This document shows, one piece after another, positions 35,211 through 44,252 of a stretch of DNA of 64,000 nucleotides (positions are counted from its first letter, which is position 1; every line of letters starts with the position of its first letter). Under the pieces are notes generated by a model. That model did not search any database. It was not told the DNA's origin and worked only from the letters and a program-made list of their open reading frames with translations. The DNA lies in assembly GCA_013178375.1 (NCBI GenBank), contig JABLXQ010000009.1:18347-82346 (forward strand). The letters are read 5' to 3'. This stretch comes from Gammaproteobacteria bacterium (GTDB lineage: Bacteria > Pseudomonadota > Gammaproteobacteria > Pseudomonadales > Ketobacteraceae). The position numbers and the translations under genes are program-made.

Positions 35211-35504
35211 TTATTTCATCATCGACTTCTTGAACATGCGGTCGATCTTCTCGTTCACCTGATTGGCGGACGCCTCGGCCGCATCGGCCCTGGAGGCAGC
35301 GGCATTGGCAGCAGCCTCTGCAGCCTGCGCCTTGTCAGAGGCCTGGTTGGCCGCTGTCTGCGCATTGTCTGCCGTCTGCTGAGCGCGGGCAGCATCAGCC
35401 TGCGCCTGTTGCGCCATAGCCTTCACCGCTTCAAGATCGGACGTCGTGGCGCAACCCGCCAGTCCACATGCCAGCACCAGTGCCAGAATCAATTGTTTTT
35501 TCAT
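35211..35504 (-). CDS. Lpp/OprI-like murein lipoprotein
   Basis: A 97-residue outer membrane lipoprotein. The signal peptide ends in the lipobox LAGC with Cys18 as the lipid-modified residue. The mature part is a long alanine-rich coiled coil with heptad spacing (AAEAAANAAASRADAAEAS), like Lpp and OprI, and ends MFKKSMMK. The C-terminal lysine is the residue that L,D-transpeptidases join to peptidoglycan in E. coli. It is longer than E. coli Lpp (78 residues) and near OprI in style. A ribosome site GGGAG is eight bases before the ATG. It converges on a transpeptidase gene across a shared terminator. Confidence 0.9.
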   Translation of the reverse strand: MKKQLILALVLACGLAGCATTSDLEAVKAMAQQAQADAARAQQTADNAQTAANQASDKAQAAEAAANAAASRADAAEASANQVNEKIDRMFKKSMMK

Positions 35505-35895
35505 GGTCAGACTCCCTCTTCACTTGTTTTGAAATGCAGCCAGAGAGTACCACCCCGCCCCGGCCCACCACGACGCCCAAAGGCCCTGAAAGCCCCATTT
35601 CGCACCGGTTTATGACCGGGATCAAATTCGCAATGGCACCTGCGGCAACAATGACTGCTGGGTCCAACTCCGCGTACCGGCCTGGCCATTATGCATCCAG
35701 GCATGCTGCGGGCCAGGACTGGCGAGGGCCGCAGACATCATTCACCAAAAAAATAGCGAGTATACGAATCATTGATTTCTTTTATGCCTATTCAATCCAT
35801 AGAATGCGCCCATCTGTGGTCTGGGGCGTGCATAGCTGCACCGACTCGCCAACGGATCCGAGCGAAACCCGTCACCTCCAACTAGAGGATTCACC
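35505..35895. other. 391-base divergent spacer between the lipoprotein gene and aceA
   Basis: No gene is supported here. The right half is AT-rich (about 35745-35810), where an aceA promoter would be expected; TTGATT at 35772-35777 is a possible -35 box but no -10 box stands at good spacing. No riboswitch-like or palindromic element was seen. Confidence 0.5.
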
Positions 35896-37491
35896 ATGTC
35901 CAATTACTCCGCGTACATCGACCAGGCTGCGACCGTTGTATCGGCCAACGGCCCAAGCTGGAATGCGATCAGCCCTGAATACGTCGCCCGCATGCGTCTG
36001 CAGAACCGCTTCAAAACCGGTCTGGATGTCGCCAAGTACACCGCCAAGATCATGCGCGAAGACATGGCTGCCTATGACAAGGATTCTGCCAATTACACCC
36101 AGTCCCTGGGTTGCTGGCACGGCTTCATCGGTCAGCAGAAACTGATCGCCATCAAGAAGCACCACGGCACCACCAAGCGCCGCTACCTGTATCTGTCCGG
36201 CTGGATGATCGCGGCACTGCGCTCCGAGTTCGGCCCGCTGCCCGACCAGTCCATGCACGAGAAGACCTCCGTTGCCAACCTGATCGAAGAGCTCTACACC
36301 TTCCTGCGCCAGGCTGACGCCCGCGAACTGGGTGGCCTGTTCCGTGATCTCGACGCTGCCCGCGCTGCTGGCGACGCCGGCAAGGAAAAAGAGGCACTGA
36401 ACAAGATCGAAAACTTCCAGACCCACGTTGTGCCGATCATCGCCGACATCGACGCCGGTTTCGGTAACGCGGAAGCGACCTACCTGCTGGCCAAGAAAAT
36501 GATCGAAGCCGGCGCCTGCTGCATCCAGATCGAAAACCAGGTTTCCGACGAGAAGCAGTGCGGTCACCAGGACGGCAAAGTAACCGTTCCCCACGAAGAC
36601 TTCCTGGCCAAGATCCGCGCGGTTCGCTACGCATTCATGGAACTGGGCGTTGATGACGGCGTAATCGTTGCCCGTACCGACTCTCTGGGAGCAGGCCTGA
36701 CCAAACAGATCGCCTTCACCAAAGAACCGGGCGACCTGGGCGACCAGTACAACAGCTTCCTGGACTGCGAAGAAGTATCGCTGGCCAACATGAAGAACGG
36801 CGACGTGGTTATCAACCGCGGTGGCAAACTGCTGCGTCCCAAGCGTCTGCCGTCCAACCTGTTCCAGTTCCGCGCTGGCACCGGCGAAGACCGCTGCGTA
36901 CTGGACAGCATCACCAGCCTGCAGAACGGCGCCGATCTGCTGTGGATCGAAACCGAGAAGCCGCACGTTGGCCAGATCAAGGGCATGATTGACCGCGTAC
37001 GTCAGGTCATTCCGAACGCGAAGCTGGTTTACAACAACAGCCCGTCCTTCAACTGGACTCTGAGCTTCCGTCAGCAGGTGTTCGATGCGTGGCAGAAAGA
37101 AGGCAAGGACGTTTCCAAATACGACCGCGCCAAGCTGATGAGCGTGGATTACGACTCTACCGACCTGGCGCTGGAAGCAGATCGTCGCATCCAGAACTTC
37201 CAGAAAGACGGTTCGCGCGACGCCGGTATTTTCCACCACCTGATCACGCTGCCGACTTACCACACCGCTGCCCTGTCCACCAATGACCTGGCCAAGGGCT
37301 ACTTCGGCGAGGAAGGAATGCTCGCGTATGTGGCTGGCGTTCAGCGCAAGGAAATCCGTCAGGGTATCGCCTGCGTCAAGCACCAGAACATGTCCGGCTC
37401 CGACATCGGCGACGACCACAAGGAATACTTTGCTGGTGAAGCGGCCCTGAAGGCTGCCGGTAAAGACAACACCATGAACCAGTTCTCCTAA
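35896..37491 (+). CDS. aceA: Isocitrate lyase
   Basis: Splits isocitrate into succinate and glyoxylate, the first step of the glyoxylate shunt needed for growth on fatty acids or acetate. The protein has 531 residues, the longer class found in Pseudomonas and Acinetobacter rather than the 434-residue E. coli form. The active-site motif is KQCGHQDGK with catalytic Cys222, preceded by IADIDAGFGNAEAT, which binds magnesium. Its codons are strongly biased, consistent with high expression. No malate synthase or aceK is in the window. A strong terminator follows. Confidence 0.97.
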   Translation: MSNYSAYIDQAATVVSANGPSWNAISPEYVARMRLQNRFKTGLDVAKYTAKIMREDMAAYDKDSANYTQSLGCWHGFIGQQKLIAIKKHHGTTKRRYLYLSGWMIAALRSEFGPLPDQSMHEKTSVANLIEELYTFLRQADARELGGLFRDLDAARAAGDAGKEKEALNKIENFQTHVVPIIADIDAGFGNAEATYLLAKKMIEAGACCIQIENQVSDEKQCGHQDGKVTVPHEDFLAKIRAVRYAFMELGVDDGVIVARTDSLGAGLTKQIAFTKEPGDLGDQYNSFLDCEEVSLANMKNGDVVINRGGKLLRPKRLPSNLFQFRAGTGEDRCVLDSITSLQNGADLLWIETEKPHVGQIKGMIDRVRQVIPNAKLVYNNSPSFNWTLSFRQQVFDAWQKEGKDVSKYDRAKLMSVDYDSTDLALEADRRIQNFQKDGSRDAGIFHHLITLPTYHTAALSTNDLAKGYFGEEGMLAYVAGVQRKEIRQGIACVKHQNMSGSDIGDDHKEYFAGEAALKAAGKDNTMNQFS

Positions 37492-37516
37492 GCATTATTG
37501 GTTCGTTGGGTTGAGA

Positions 37517-37546
37517 AAGCGGGGCCGCGAGGCTCCGCTTTTTTTT
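37517..37546 (+). terminator. Rho-independent terminator after aceA
   Basis: AAGCGGGGCC (37517-37526), loop GCGA, and GGCTCCGCTT (37531-37540) make a 10-bp stem with one G-T pair, followed by six more T residues. Confidence 0.95.
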
Positions 37547-37712
37547 GAGCCGTAGATTTAGAGGGTTACAAAAGTCGCATTTACATTTCCTGCCGTTTCG
37601 GTAAAACAGGCAGCGGTTCCAGCACGAGGCTGAGTGCAGCGAGTGGCACCCCGGAAAGCGTCTTCATCCGGTAATAAATTCGCAGGTTCACCCGTCATTA
37701 TCAGGATTCAAT

Positions 37713-40337
37713 ATGGAAGTTTTAGCCAACCAGGCTCCGCGCCACACCCAAACGGTGCACTCGATAACAACACGGATCTCCAGCTGTCTACATCTAGTAG
37801 TTTTTTTGCTGACAGCTACCTTCTTGGCCGGCTGCGGCGGCGGAGGCGGCAGCGCTGAAGCACCCTCAGGACCGCGCACACCCGGCGAAGGCATCAACAT
37901 CAGCGGCAAGGCAGCTGTCGAAGGCACACCCCTGACCGGAGCCGTTGTTGCAATCAGCAAACTCGATATTACCCAGGCCAGCGAGACCACATCGCGTCGC
38001 GGCAAAATCGTCAGCGTCGGGCTCGAAAATTTCCAGCCGGCGGTGGCTGCAGATGGCGTCTTCAGCTTTCAGCTGCCGAACGATTTGTTGCAGGACGACA
38101 TCCTTTACAGTCTGAGTTTGACTTGTCCAAAACCTGTTGCCAACGCATGCCCGCTGCAGGTGCCGTTGCATTTGGTGTTGAGTGGCAGCCGTTTAAAACA
38201 GAGCGGATTCACCGTCAACGTGCTGACGGAAGTGGTGTATCAGCGGTTGGGGTATTACATCGCGGTGGGTTTCAAGGCGCCGGAGCTGCAGCAGGAAATG
38301 AATGCTTTGGCGCGGATGTTGTTGGACGGGGATATCGACGGGGAAAATGGGGTGGATTATGAAGATGTATTGCGGTGGGAACCGGCGGCGACTGATGCGC
38401 TGGCATTGAAGCGTCCGGTGGCGGTAACCGAGATCACCACCCATTTGATCCACTCGGAAGATGCTGCACAACTAAATCTTTCTGTACAAACTCTTTTTTC
38501 TCCAATCGCGAGCAATCTCAAGACAATCGATGCTGCATCTCTGATCGCCGTTGAAGGCAATTACGCTTATGTTTCAGTTGGCCCTAGCGAGATATACGCC
38601 GTTGACATCAGCCAACCCTTAACACCTAAGCTGCAGATGAATAAGGTTCAAATTCCGGGGGCAATAGAAGAAATGACGCTCGTGCCGCCCTATATTTATG
38701 TGACCTATCATTCAAGCGTGACAGGGGGCGGCCTGCAAATAGTGGACATCAGCAACCCGCAGCAACCACTGCCGAGAGGAAACACCCCCTTGAACGGAAC
38801 CCCGTCCAGTGTTCAGGTCGTGGATTCTTACGCCTATATCGCCTATAAACCCGCAAATGACAGCGACACCAACCTACCTTCCGGACTGCATATTGTAGAT
38901 GTTTCCAATATCAACGCACCTCAACTGAGCGCCGATCTTAACTTGGATGATCCGGAAAATATGAACGATAGAGTAGTAGCGTGCGGTGTTGCCGTGGCGG
39001 GGAGTTTCGCCTATGTCACAGACAACATGGACACTATTCACACCATCGACATAAACAATCCAAAAAGCCCCAAGAATATCGATGCCACAGCCACTCTCTA
39101 CGTTCCAGGCCGGCCATGCGAAATAGAGGTGAACAATAATTCTGCTTATATAGCCACTGAGCACAGAGGTCTCCAAATTCTATCGCTTGAAGATCCTGCA
39201 CATCCTGTACGTGTTACGGAATTTGGAACGTTGGGCATGATCCGGAGACTGCTTATCAGTGGTAATTTTGTCTATTTGACTGACTCGGCAGGCGGCTTGA
39301 TGATTGCTGACATTACCAATCCAGAAATGCCAAAGCTGGTCAATGCCATCGATACACCACACTCTGCAAATGATGTTGCCCTTGCGCATAATTTTGCCTA
39401 CATAGCCGACGCTTATGGTGGCATTCAAATCATCGACTTCAGCACACAACCAGCGCCCCCGTTCGCCGGCAGCATCGCATCAGGTGGTGTTGACGTGGTT
39501 GCAAATGGAGACTTTGCCTACGTTTTGTCTGGCTACCCTGGTCTAAAAATAATCGATACACATGATATCCGAAACCCTGTCCTATACAGCGGAATCGAAG
39601 GATACAACGTAGCAAACTCCATCAATTTGAATGGCAACTACGTCTTCGCCTCAATTGGTGGACACATCGACATCTTTGACGTAAGCAATCCGAAAGCTCC
39701 AGAATACACAGGCAAACTGGATACCCCAGGACAAGGCAAAGATGTCGCGCTGGTGGGGAATCTGGCTTTTGTAGCTCACGGCCATGAAGGTTTACGAGTC
39801 GTTAACATTGCCGATCCCGCCAACCCCCTACCCCCTAAAGATCTGGACACGCCCGGCGGAGCACATGGTATCGATGTTACCGGAGAATATGCCTATATTG
39901 CCGACAGCGATTCTGGTCTTCGCGCTATCAAATTCAGCCTGTCAGGCGAAATGGAAGTGGTGCTGGAAAGTGCCGGCAGCGTCGACACGCCAGGATCAGC
40001 CAACGAAGTGGTCATATCAGGCAACATCGCCTACGTGGCGGATGATCAGGCCGGCTTGCAGCTGATCGATATCAGCAATCCTGACAAACCCAAGCTTATC
40101 AGCGGAGTGGACACGCCAGGCAAGGCAATAGACGTGGCCATCGTGAATTCCATAGCTTACGTTGCCGATGATTATGCTGGCGTCCAGGTCATCGACGTGC
40201 GCGATCCCAACAATCCCATTCTCATCGGCGCAGCTCGCACCAATTCAGGTGCCGTGGGCATTAGCGCGGCAGACAATCATATTTACGTTATCACCCACTA
40301 CGATCTGGAAATCCTCCACGCCATTCCCACCGAATAA
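37713..40337 (+). CDS. LVIVD-repeat lipoprotein
   Basis: An 874-residue protein with a lipobox FLAGC (Cys41) followed by a glycine run, so probably anchored in the outer membrane. Residues about 60-230 form a distinct domain. From about residue 255 the rest is a string of roughly a dozen LVIVD repeats, each about 40 residues with a core like GLQLIDISNPDKP, expected to fold as beta-propellers. The stretch before the lipobox is long; a GTG at 37755 would give a 26-residue signal peptide and is a fair alternative start. The repeat part is AT-richer than the first part. Function unknown; such proteins often bind partners at the cell surface. Confidence 0.8.
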   Translation: MEVLANQAPRHTQTVHSITTRISSCLHLVVFLLTATFLAGCGGGGGSAEAPSGPRTPGEGINISGKAAVEGTPLTGAVVAISKLDITQASETTSRRGKIVSVGLENFQPAVAADGVFSFQLPNDLLQDDILYSLSLTCPKPVANACPLQVPLHLVLSGSRLKQSGFTVNVLTEVVYQRLGYYIAVGFKAPELQQEMNALARMLLDGDIDGENGVDYEDVLRWEPAATDALALKRPVAVTEITTHLIHSEDAAQLNLSVQTLFSPIASNLKTIDAASLIAVEGNYAYVSVGPSEIYAVDISQPLTPKLQMNKVQIPGAIEEMTLVPPYIYVTYHSSVTGGGLQIVDISNPQQPLPRGNTPLNGTPSSVQVVDSYAYIAYKPANDSDTNLPSGLHIVDVSNINAPQLSADLNLDDPENMNDRVVACGVAVAGSFAYVTDNMDTIHTIDINNPKSPKNIDATATLYVPGRPCEIEVNNNSAYIATEHRGLQILSLEDPAHPVRVTEFGTLGMIRRLLISGNFVYLTDSAGGLMIADITNPEMPKLVNAIDTPHSANDVALAHNFAYIADAYGGIQIIDFSTQPAPPFAGSIASGGVDVVANGDFAYVLSGYPGLKIIDTHDIRNPVLYSGIEGYNVANSINLNGNYVFASIGGHIDIFDVSNPKAPEYTGKLDTPGQGKDVALVGNLAFVAHGHEGLRVVNIADPANPLPPKDLDTPGGAHGIDVTGEYAYIADSDSGLRAIKFSLSGEMEVVLESAGSVDTPGSANEVVISGNIAYVADDQAGLQLIDISNPDKPKLISGVDTPGKAIDVAIVNSIAYVADDYAGVQVIDVRDPNNPILIGAARTNSGAVGISAADNHIYVITHYDLEILHAIPTE

Positions 40338-40349
40338 GCCGTCCCCCGC

Positions 40350-40390
40350 TCGCAGGCACTGCCACTGGCCAACAGCAGCAGTGCCTGCGA
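40350..40390. other. 13-bp hairpin after the LVIVD gene
   Basis: TCGCAGGCACTGC (40350-40362) and GCAGTGCCTGCGA (40378-40390) are a perfect inverted repeat with a 15-base loop, starting 12 bases after the stop codon. There is no T tract, so it is either a transcript-end stabiliser or a REP-like element rather than a classical terminator. Confidence 0.6.
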
Positions 40391-40412
40391 ACCATACTCC
40401 CGCTCCCAACCC

Positions 40413-40441
40413 CTGACACCCCCGCCCCCCTGTGCCACACT
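40413..40441 (+). promoter_or_regulatory. putA promoter, extended -10 type
   Basis: CTGACA (40413-40418) as -35, a 17-base spacer ending TGC, and CACACT (40436-40441) as -10. The 29 bases match 26 of 29 positions in the element before argA (47684-47712). The start codon is 45 bases beyond the -10 box. Confidence 0.55.
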
Positions 40442-40456
40442 TAACCTATTAAGTGT
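40437..40456. promoter_or_regulatory. Perfect dyad over the putA promoter
   Basis: ACACTTAA-CCTA-TTAAGTGT is an exact 8-bp inverted repeat overlapping the proposed -10 box and start point, 30 bases before the putA ATG. This is a natural place for a repressor operator. A weak T-rich hairpin is the other reading. Confidence 0.5.
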
Positions 40457-40486
40457 TTTATCCGGCATATCAACAGGAAGTAGCCC

Positions 40487-43400
40487 ATGGCAGCCCCCCG
40501 CTGTAAGGCCCCCACCTCCCTGGGCCTCGAATTCCCCCTGAGCGATGACATTCTGGGCAGTTTCCTGCGCCCGGAAGAAGAACTGGTGCAGGAGCTGCTG
40601 CTCGGCTACACCCTGGACGCCAACACCCGCGACCAGACCCGCGCCTATGCCCGTGACCTGCTCAATGCCATCCGCAACGCCAAGCCCGGCCTGCGCATCG
40701 AGACGCTGCTGAAGGAATACGGCCTCGACACCAAGGAAGGGGTGATCCTGATGTGCCTGGCGGAGGCGCTGTTGCGCATTCCGGACCAAGAGACCGCCGA
40801 GCGCTTCCTGCAGGACCGGCTGGAACAGGGTAACTGGGCCGAGCATCTGGGCCACAGTGACTCGCTCTGGGTGAATGCGTCCACCTGGGGCCTGTTGTTC
40901 ACCGGCAAACTGATGCACAACGCCGACCAGCCGGCGAAATCCCTGAAGGAATCCCTGCGCCAGCTGCTGCGTCGATTGGGGGAACCGCTGGCGATGGCGT
41001 CCATCCGTCAGGCCATGAATGTGATCGGCCACCAGTTCGTGGCGGGGGAAACCATTCCGGATGCGGTCAGCCGCAGCCGCGCTGAAACGGAAAAAGGCTA
41101 CTTCCACTCTTTCGATATGCTGGGCGAGTCGGCGATGACCCTGCAGGATGCCGAGCGCTACGCCGAATCCTACCGCCGCGCGATTCTCGATATCCATACC
41201 CAGTTTCAGGGCCGTCTGGCGGCGGGCAGCCTGTCGATCAAGCTGTCGGCGCTGCATCCGCGCTTTGAACTGCGGCAGGGCAAGGCGCTGGACACGTTGC
41301 ACGGCACCCTGCTGGACCTGCTGTTGCTGGCCCAGGAAAAAGATGTGGCCGTCACTATCGATGCGGAAGAATCCTGGCGCCTGGAGCCGGGCCTGATGGC
41401 GTTCGCCCGCGTCGCCAGCCATAACAAGATCCGCCACTGGGGCAAGCTGGGGTTGGCCGTGCAGGCTTACCAGAAACGCGCGCCGAAAGTGCTGCAGTGG
41501 CTGATGGATGTGAGCAAAACATTGCATTGCCAGATCCCGGTGCGGCTGGTGAAAGGCGCCTACTGGGATACTGAAATCAAGCAGACCCAGCAGCTGGGCC
41601 TCGACGAATATCCGGTGTACACGCTGAAATCCCACAGCGATCTCAGCTATCTGTATTGCGCGCAGATGCTGCTGGAAGGCAAGCATTTCCTGTTTCCGCA
41701 ATTTGCCACCCACAACGCGCACACAGTGGCCAGCATCATCACGCTGGCGGAAGAAAAGGGCCTCAAACAATTTGAATTCCAGCGCCTGCACGGCATGGGC
41801 GAGGCGCTGTACGACCATGTCCTGTCCACGTTCGAAGATGCGCAATGTCGCGTCTATGCGCCGGTGGGAAATTTCCAGGATCTGCTGCCCTATCTGGTGC
41901 GACGGCTGCTGGAGAATGGCGCCAACACCTCCTTCGTCCGACAAATCCAGCTGGCCCAGAGCGACGGCACCTGGCTGATCGAGGAGCCCAGCGATGCCAT
42001 CAAGGCGCTGGAGCGCTTTCGCAATCCGAAGATTCCGTTGCCACGGCGGGTGTTCTACCCCGAGCGGCGCAATTCGCGCGGGCTGAATCTGGAAGCGCTG
42101 GAATCCCTGCATCAGCTCAGCAAAGCGATGAAACCCTTGCTGAACCAGCGCAAGGATCTGCAGCCGGACATCACTGATGCTGATCGCCGCCGCGAGATCC
42201 GTTCTCCCGCCAATCCCAACGAGATCGTCGGCAGCTTCGTTCCCGCCACCCGGCAGGACTGCCTGCACGCGTTCGACCGCAGCCGGGAAGCCTGGCAGCA
42301 GTGGCGTTTTTCTGAAGTGGATGAACGCGCCACTCTGCTGGAAGAAACCGCGCTGCAATTTGAAAAACATTATGAAGAACTGATGCTGCTGGCGATGCGT
42401 GAGGCGGGCAAAACCTTGAACAACGCTCTGGCAGAAGTACGCGAGGCGGTGGATTTCCTGCGCTATTACGCCAACCAAGCCCGCAAGCTGTTCGATCCGC
42501 AGGAATTGCCCAGCGTCACCGGCGAGGAAAACAAGCTGCTGCTGGAAGGCAAGGGCCTGGTGCTGTGCATCAGCCCGTGGAATTTTCCGCTGGCGATTTT
42601 CACCGGGCAGGTGGCAGCGGCACTGGCGGCAGGCAACTGCGTCATCGCCAAACCGTCCACACTGACTCCGCTGATCGCCGCCCGCGCCATCGAACTGTTT
42701 CATCAGGCCGGCTTTCCCGACGATGTGGTGCAACTGGTCACCGCCAACGCCAAAACCATTGAAGACAGCATTTTGCAGGAAGCGGCGCTGCGCGCGCTGA
42801 TGTTCACCGGCTCCACCGCCGCGGCCACCCACATCAATCGCCAGATCGCCAATCGCAATGGTCCGATCATTTCGCTGATCGCGGAAACCGGCGGCCAGAA
42901 TGCGATGATCGTCGACAGCTCCGCACTGGTGGAACAGGTGACCCGCGACATCGCGCAATCGGCGTTCGACAGTGCCGGCCAGCGCTGCTCCGCACTGCGC
43001 ATCCTGTTCGTGCAGGAAGATGTGAAAGAGCGCGTGCTGAATACGCTGTCCGGTTATCTCGACACATTCAAGATCGGCGATCCGCTGGATTGGGAAACCG
43101 ATATTGGCCCTGTCATCAACGCCGATGCGCGCTCCGAACTGCTGCTGCACATCGAACGTTTCCGCAGCCGGAATCGCGTGCGTTACCAGGCGCCGTTGCC
43201 GGAGCTGCCGGGCCATTACGTGCCGCCCACCATCATCGAGCTGGATGACATCAACGAACTGCACGAAGAAATTTTCGGCCCGATCCTGCACGTGGTCAGC
43301 TTCAAGGCCGATCGCTTCGACGACGTGATCGAGCAGATCAACCGCACCGGCTTCGGCCTCACCCTGGGCGTACACAGCCGCATCAACCGCTTCTGCGAAA

Positions 43401-43615
43401 GCGTGACGAAGAAGGCGCAGGTGGGCAACGTGTACATCAATCGCAACATGATCGGCGCCACCGTGGGGTCGCAGCCGTTTGGCGGGCAGGATCTGTCGGG
43501 CACGGGGCCGAAAGCGGGCGGGCCGCATTATTTACTGCGTTTGGCCAATGAAAAAACCGTGTCGATCAACACGGCGGCCATCGGCGGCAACACGCGGTTG
43601 CTGACCGAGGATTGA
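40487..43615 (+). CDS. putA: Bifunctional proline dehydrogenase / P5C dehydrogenase
   Basis: Oxidises proline to glutamate in two steps at the inner membrane, passing electrons from FAD to quinone and then reducing NAD. The 1042-residue protein has a proline dehydrogenase barrel in the first half (VTIDAEESWRLEPGL, then IPVRLVKGAYWDTEIK) and an aldehyde dehydrogenase in the second, with Glu in SLIAETGGQNAM and catalytic Cys834 in SAGQRCSALR. It lacks the N-terminal ribbon-helix-helix DNA-binding domain of E. coli PutA, so it cannot repress its own gene that way. Its stop is one base before the next start. Confidence 0.96.
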   Translation: MAAPRCKAPTSLGLEFPLSDDILGSFLRPEEELVQELLLGYTLDANTRDQTRAYARDLLNAIRNAKPGLRIETLLKEYGLDTKEGVILMCLAEALLRIPDQETAERFLQDRLEQGNWAEHLGHSDSLWVNASTWGLLFTGKLMHNADQPAKSLKESLRQLLRRLGEPLAMASIRQAMNVIGHQFVAGETIPDAVSRSRAETEKGYFHSFDMLGESAMTLQDAERYAESYRRAILDIHTQFQGRLAAGSLSIKLSALHPRFELRQGKALDTLHGTLLDLLLLAQEKDVAVTIDAEESWRLEPGLMAFARVASHNKIRHWGKLGLAVQAYQKRAPKVLQWLMDVSKTLHCQIPVRLVKGAYWDTEIKQTQQLGLDEYPVYTLKSHSDLSYLYCAQMLLEGKHFLFPQFATHNAHTVASIITLAEEKGLKQFEFQRLHGMGEALYDHVLSTFEDAQCRVYAPVGNFQDLLPYLVRRLLENGANTSFVRQIQLAQSDGTWLIEEPSDAIKALERFRNPKIPLPRRVFYPERRNSRGLNLEALESLHQLSKAMKPLLNQRKDLQPDITDADRRREIRSPANPNEIVGSFVPATRQDCLHAFDRSREAWQQWRFSEVDERATLLEETALQFEKHYEELMLLAMREAGKTLNNALAEVREAVDFLRYYANQARKLFDPQELPSVTGEENKLLLEGKGLVLCISPWNFPLAIFTGQVAAALAAGNCVIAKPSTLTPLIAARAIELFHQAGFPDDVVQLVTANAKTIEDSILQEAALRALMFTGSTAAATHINRQIANRNGPIISLIAETGGQNAMIVDSSALVEQVTRDIAQSAFDSAGQRCSALRILFVQEDVKERVLNTLSGYLDTFKIGDPLDWETDIGPVINADARSELLLHIERFRSRNRVRYQAPLPELPGHYVPPTIIELDDINELHEEIFGPILHVVSFKADRFDDVIEQINRTGFGLTLGVHSRINRFCESVTKKAQVGNVYINRNMIGATVGSQPFGGQDLSGTGPKAGGPHYLLRLANEKTVSINTAAIGGNTRLLTED

Positions 43616-43616
43616 G

Positions 43617-44252
43617 GTGGCACTATCGAAGCCGGAATTTTTCTTACCGGCCGGGAATGCATTGAACGAGTCCACCGCCCTTTCTGCTGCAACAAAACCA
43701 CGCGCGCTGCCGGGCGATCTGGCAATGTGGTTTTTCATTCTGGCGGAACTGACGGTGTTCGGCATTCTGATCCCCGCCTTCGTCGTCACCGAACGGCTGC
43801 ACCCGGCACTGTTCCATGCCAGCCGAGCGCTGCTCGATACCTCCACCGGCCTCATCCTCACCCTCAGTCTGCTGACCGCCGGCCTGCTGGCAGCGCTTGC
43901 CGTCGAGCAGGTGCGCCATTCCCGTCATCGCACCGGCGCATGGCTGCTGGCAGGCGCGCAACTGTCGGCCAGCCTTTACGTCATCATCAAGTTCAACGAA
44001 TACCGGCATCTGGCCAGCCTGGGGCTGGATATCGAATACGATGCTTTTTTCCGGCTTTACTGGCTGCTCACCGGCTTTCACTTCCTGCATGTGCTGCTGG
44101 GGCTGGTGATCCTGGCCTTCATGACGTTCCGTTGCTGGCGCCAGGCCTACGGACCCGGCCAGAGCAGCAGCCTGGAATCGGGCGTGCTGTACTGGCACAT
44201 GGTGGATCTGGTGTGGGTGATGCTGTTTCCGCTGGTGTATGTGATCAACTGA
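43617..44252 (+). CDS. Cytochrome c oxidase subunit III-like protein (NorE type)
   Basis: A 211-residue membrane protein with five hydrophobic helices. It has the subunit III signatures PGDLAMWFFILAELTVFG, YRLYWLLTGFHFLHVLLG-like helix (FHFLHVLLGLVIL), and the closing YWHMVDLVWVMLFPLVY. The short length and sequence match NorE, found with nitric oxide reductase, and orphan relatives. It begins with GTG one base after putA, using GAGG in the putA end as ribosome site. No oxidase subunit I or II, NorB or NorC is in the window, so the partner complex is not visible. Confidence 0.83.
   Translation: MALSKPEFFLPAGNALNESTALSAATKPRALPGDLAMWFFILAELTVFGILIPAFVVTERLHPALFHASRALLDTSTGLILTLSLLTAGLLAALAVEQVRHSRHRTGAWLLAGAQLSASLYVIIKFNEYRHLASLGLDIEYDAFFRLYWLLTGFHFLHVLLGLVILAFMTFRCWRQAYGPGQSSSLESGVLYWHMVDLVWVMLFPLVYVIN

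Noticed and set aside
35872..37419. Open frame of 515 codons antisense to aceA
   Set aside because: Caused by the strong codon bias of aceA; no family pattern.
40298..43528. Open frame of 1076 codons antisense to putA
   Set aside because: It mirrors putA in a GC-rich codon pattern, is rich in Gln, His and Arg, and shows no domain; putA itself is complete.
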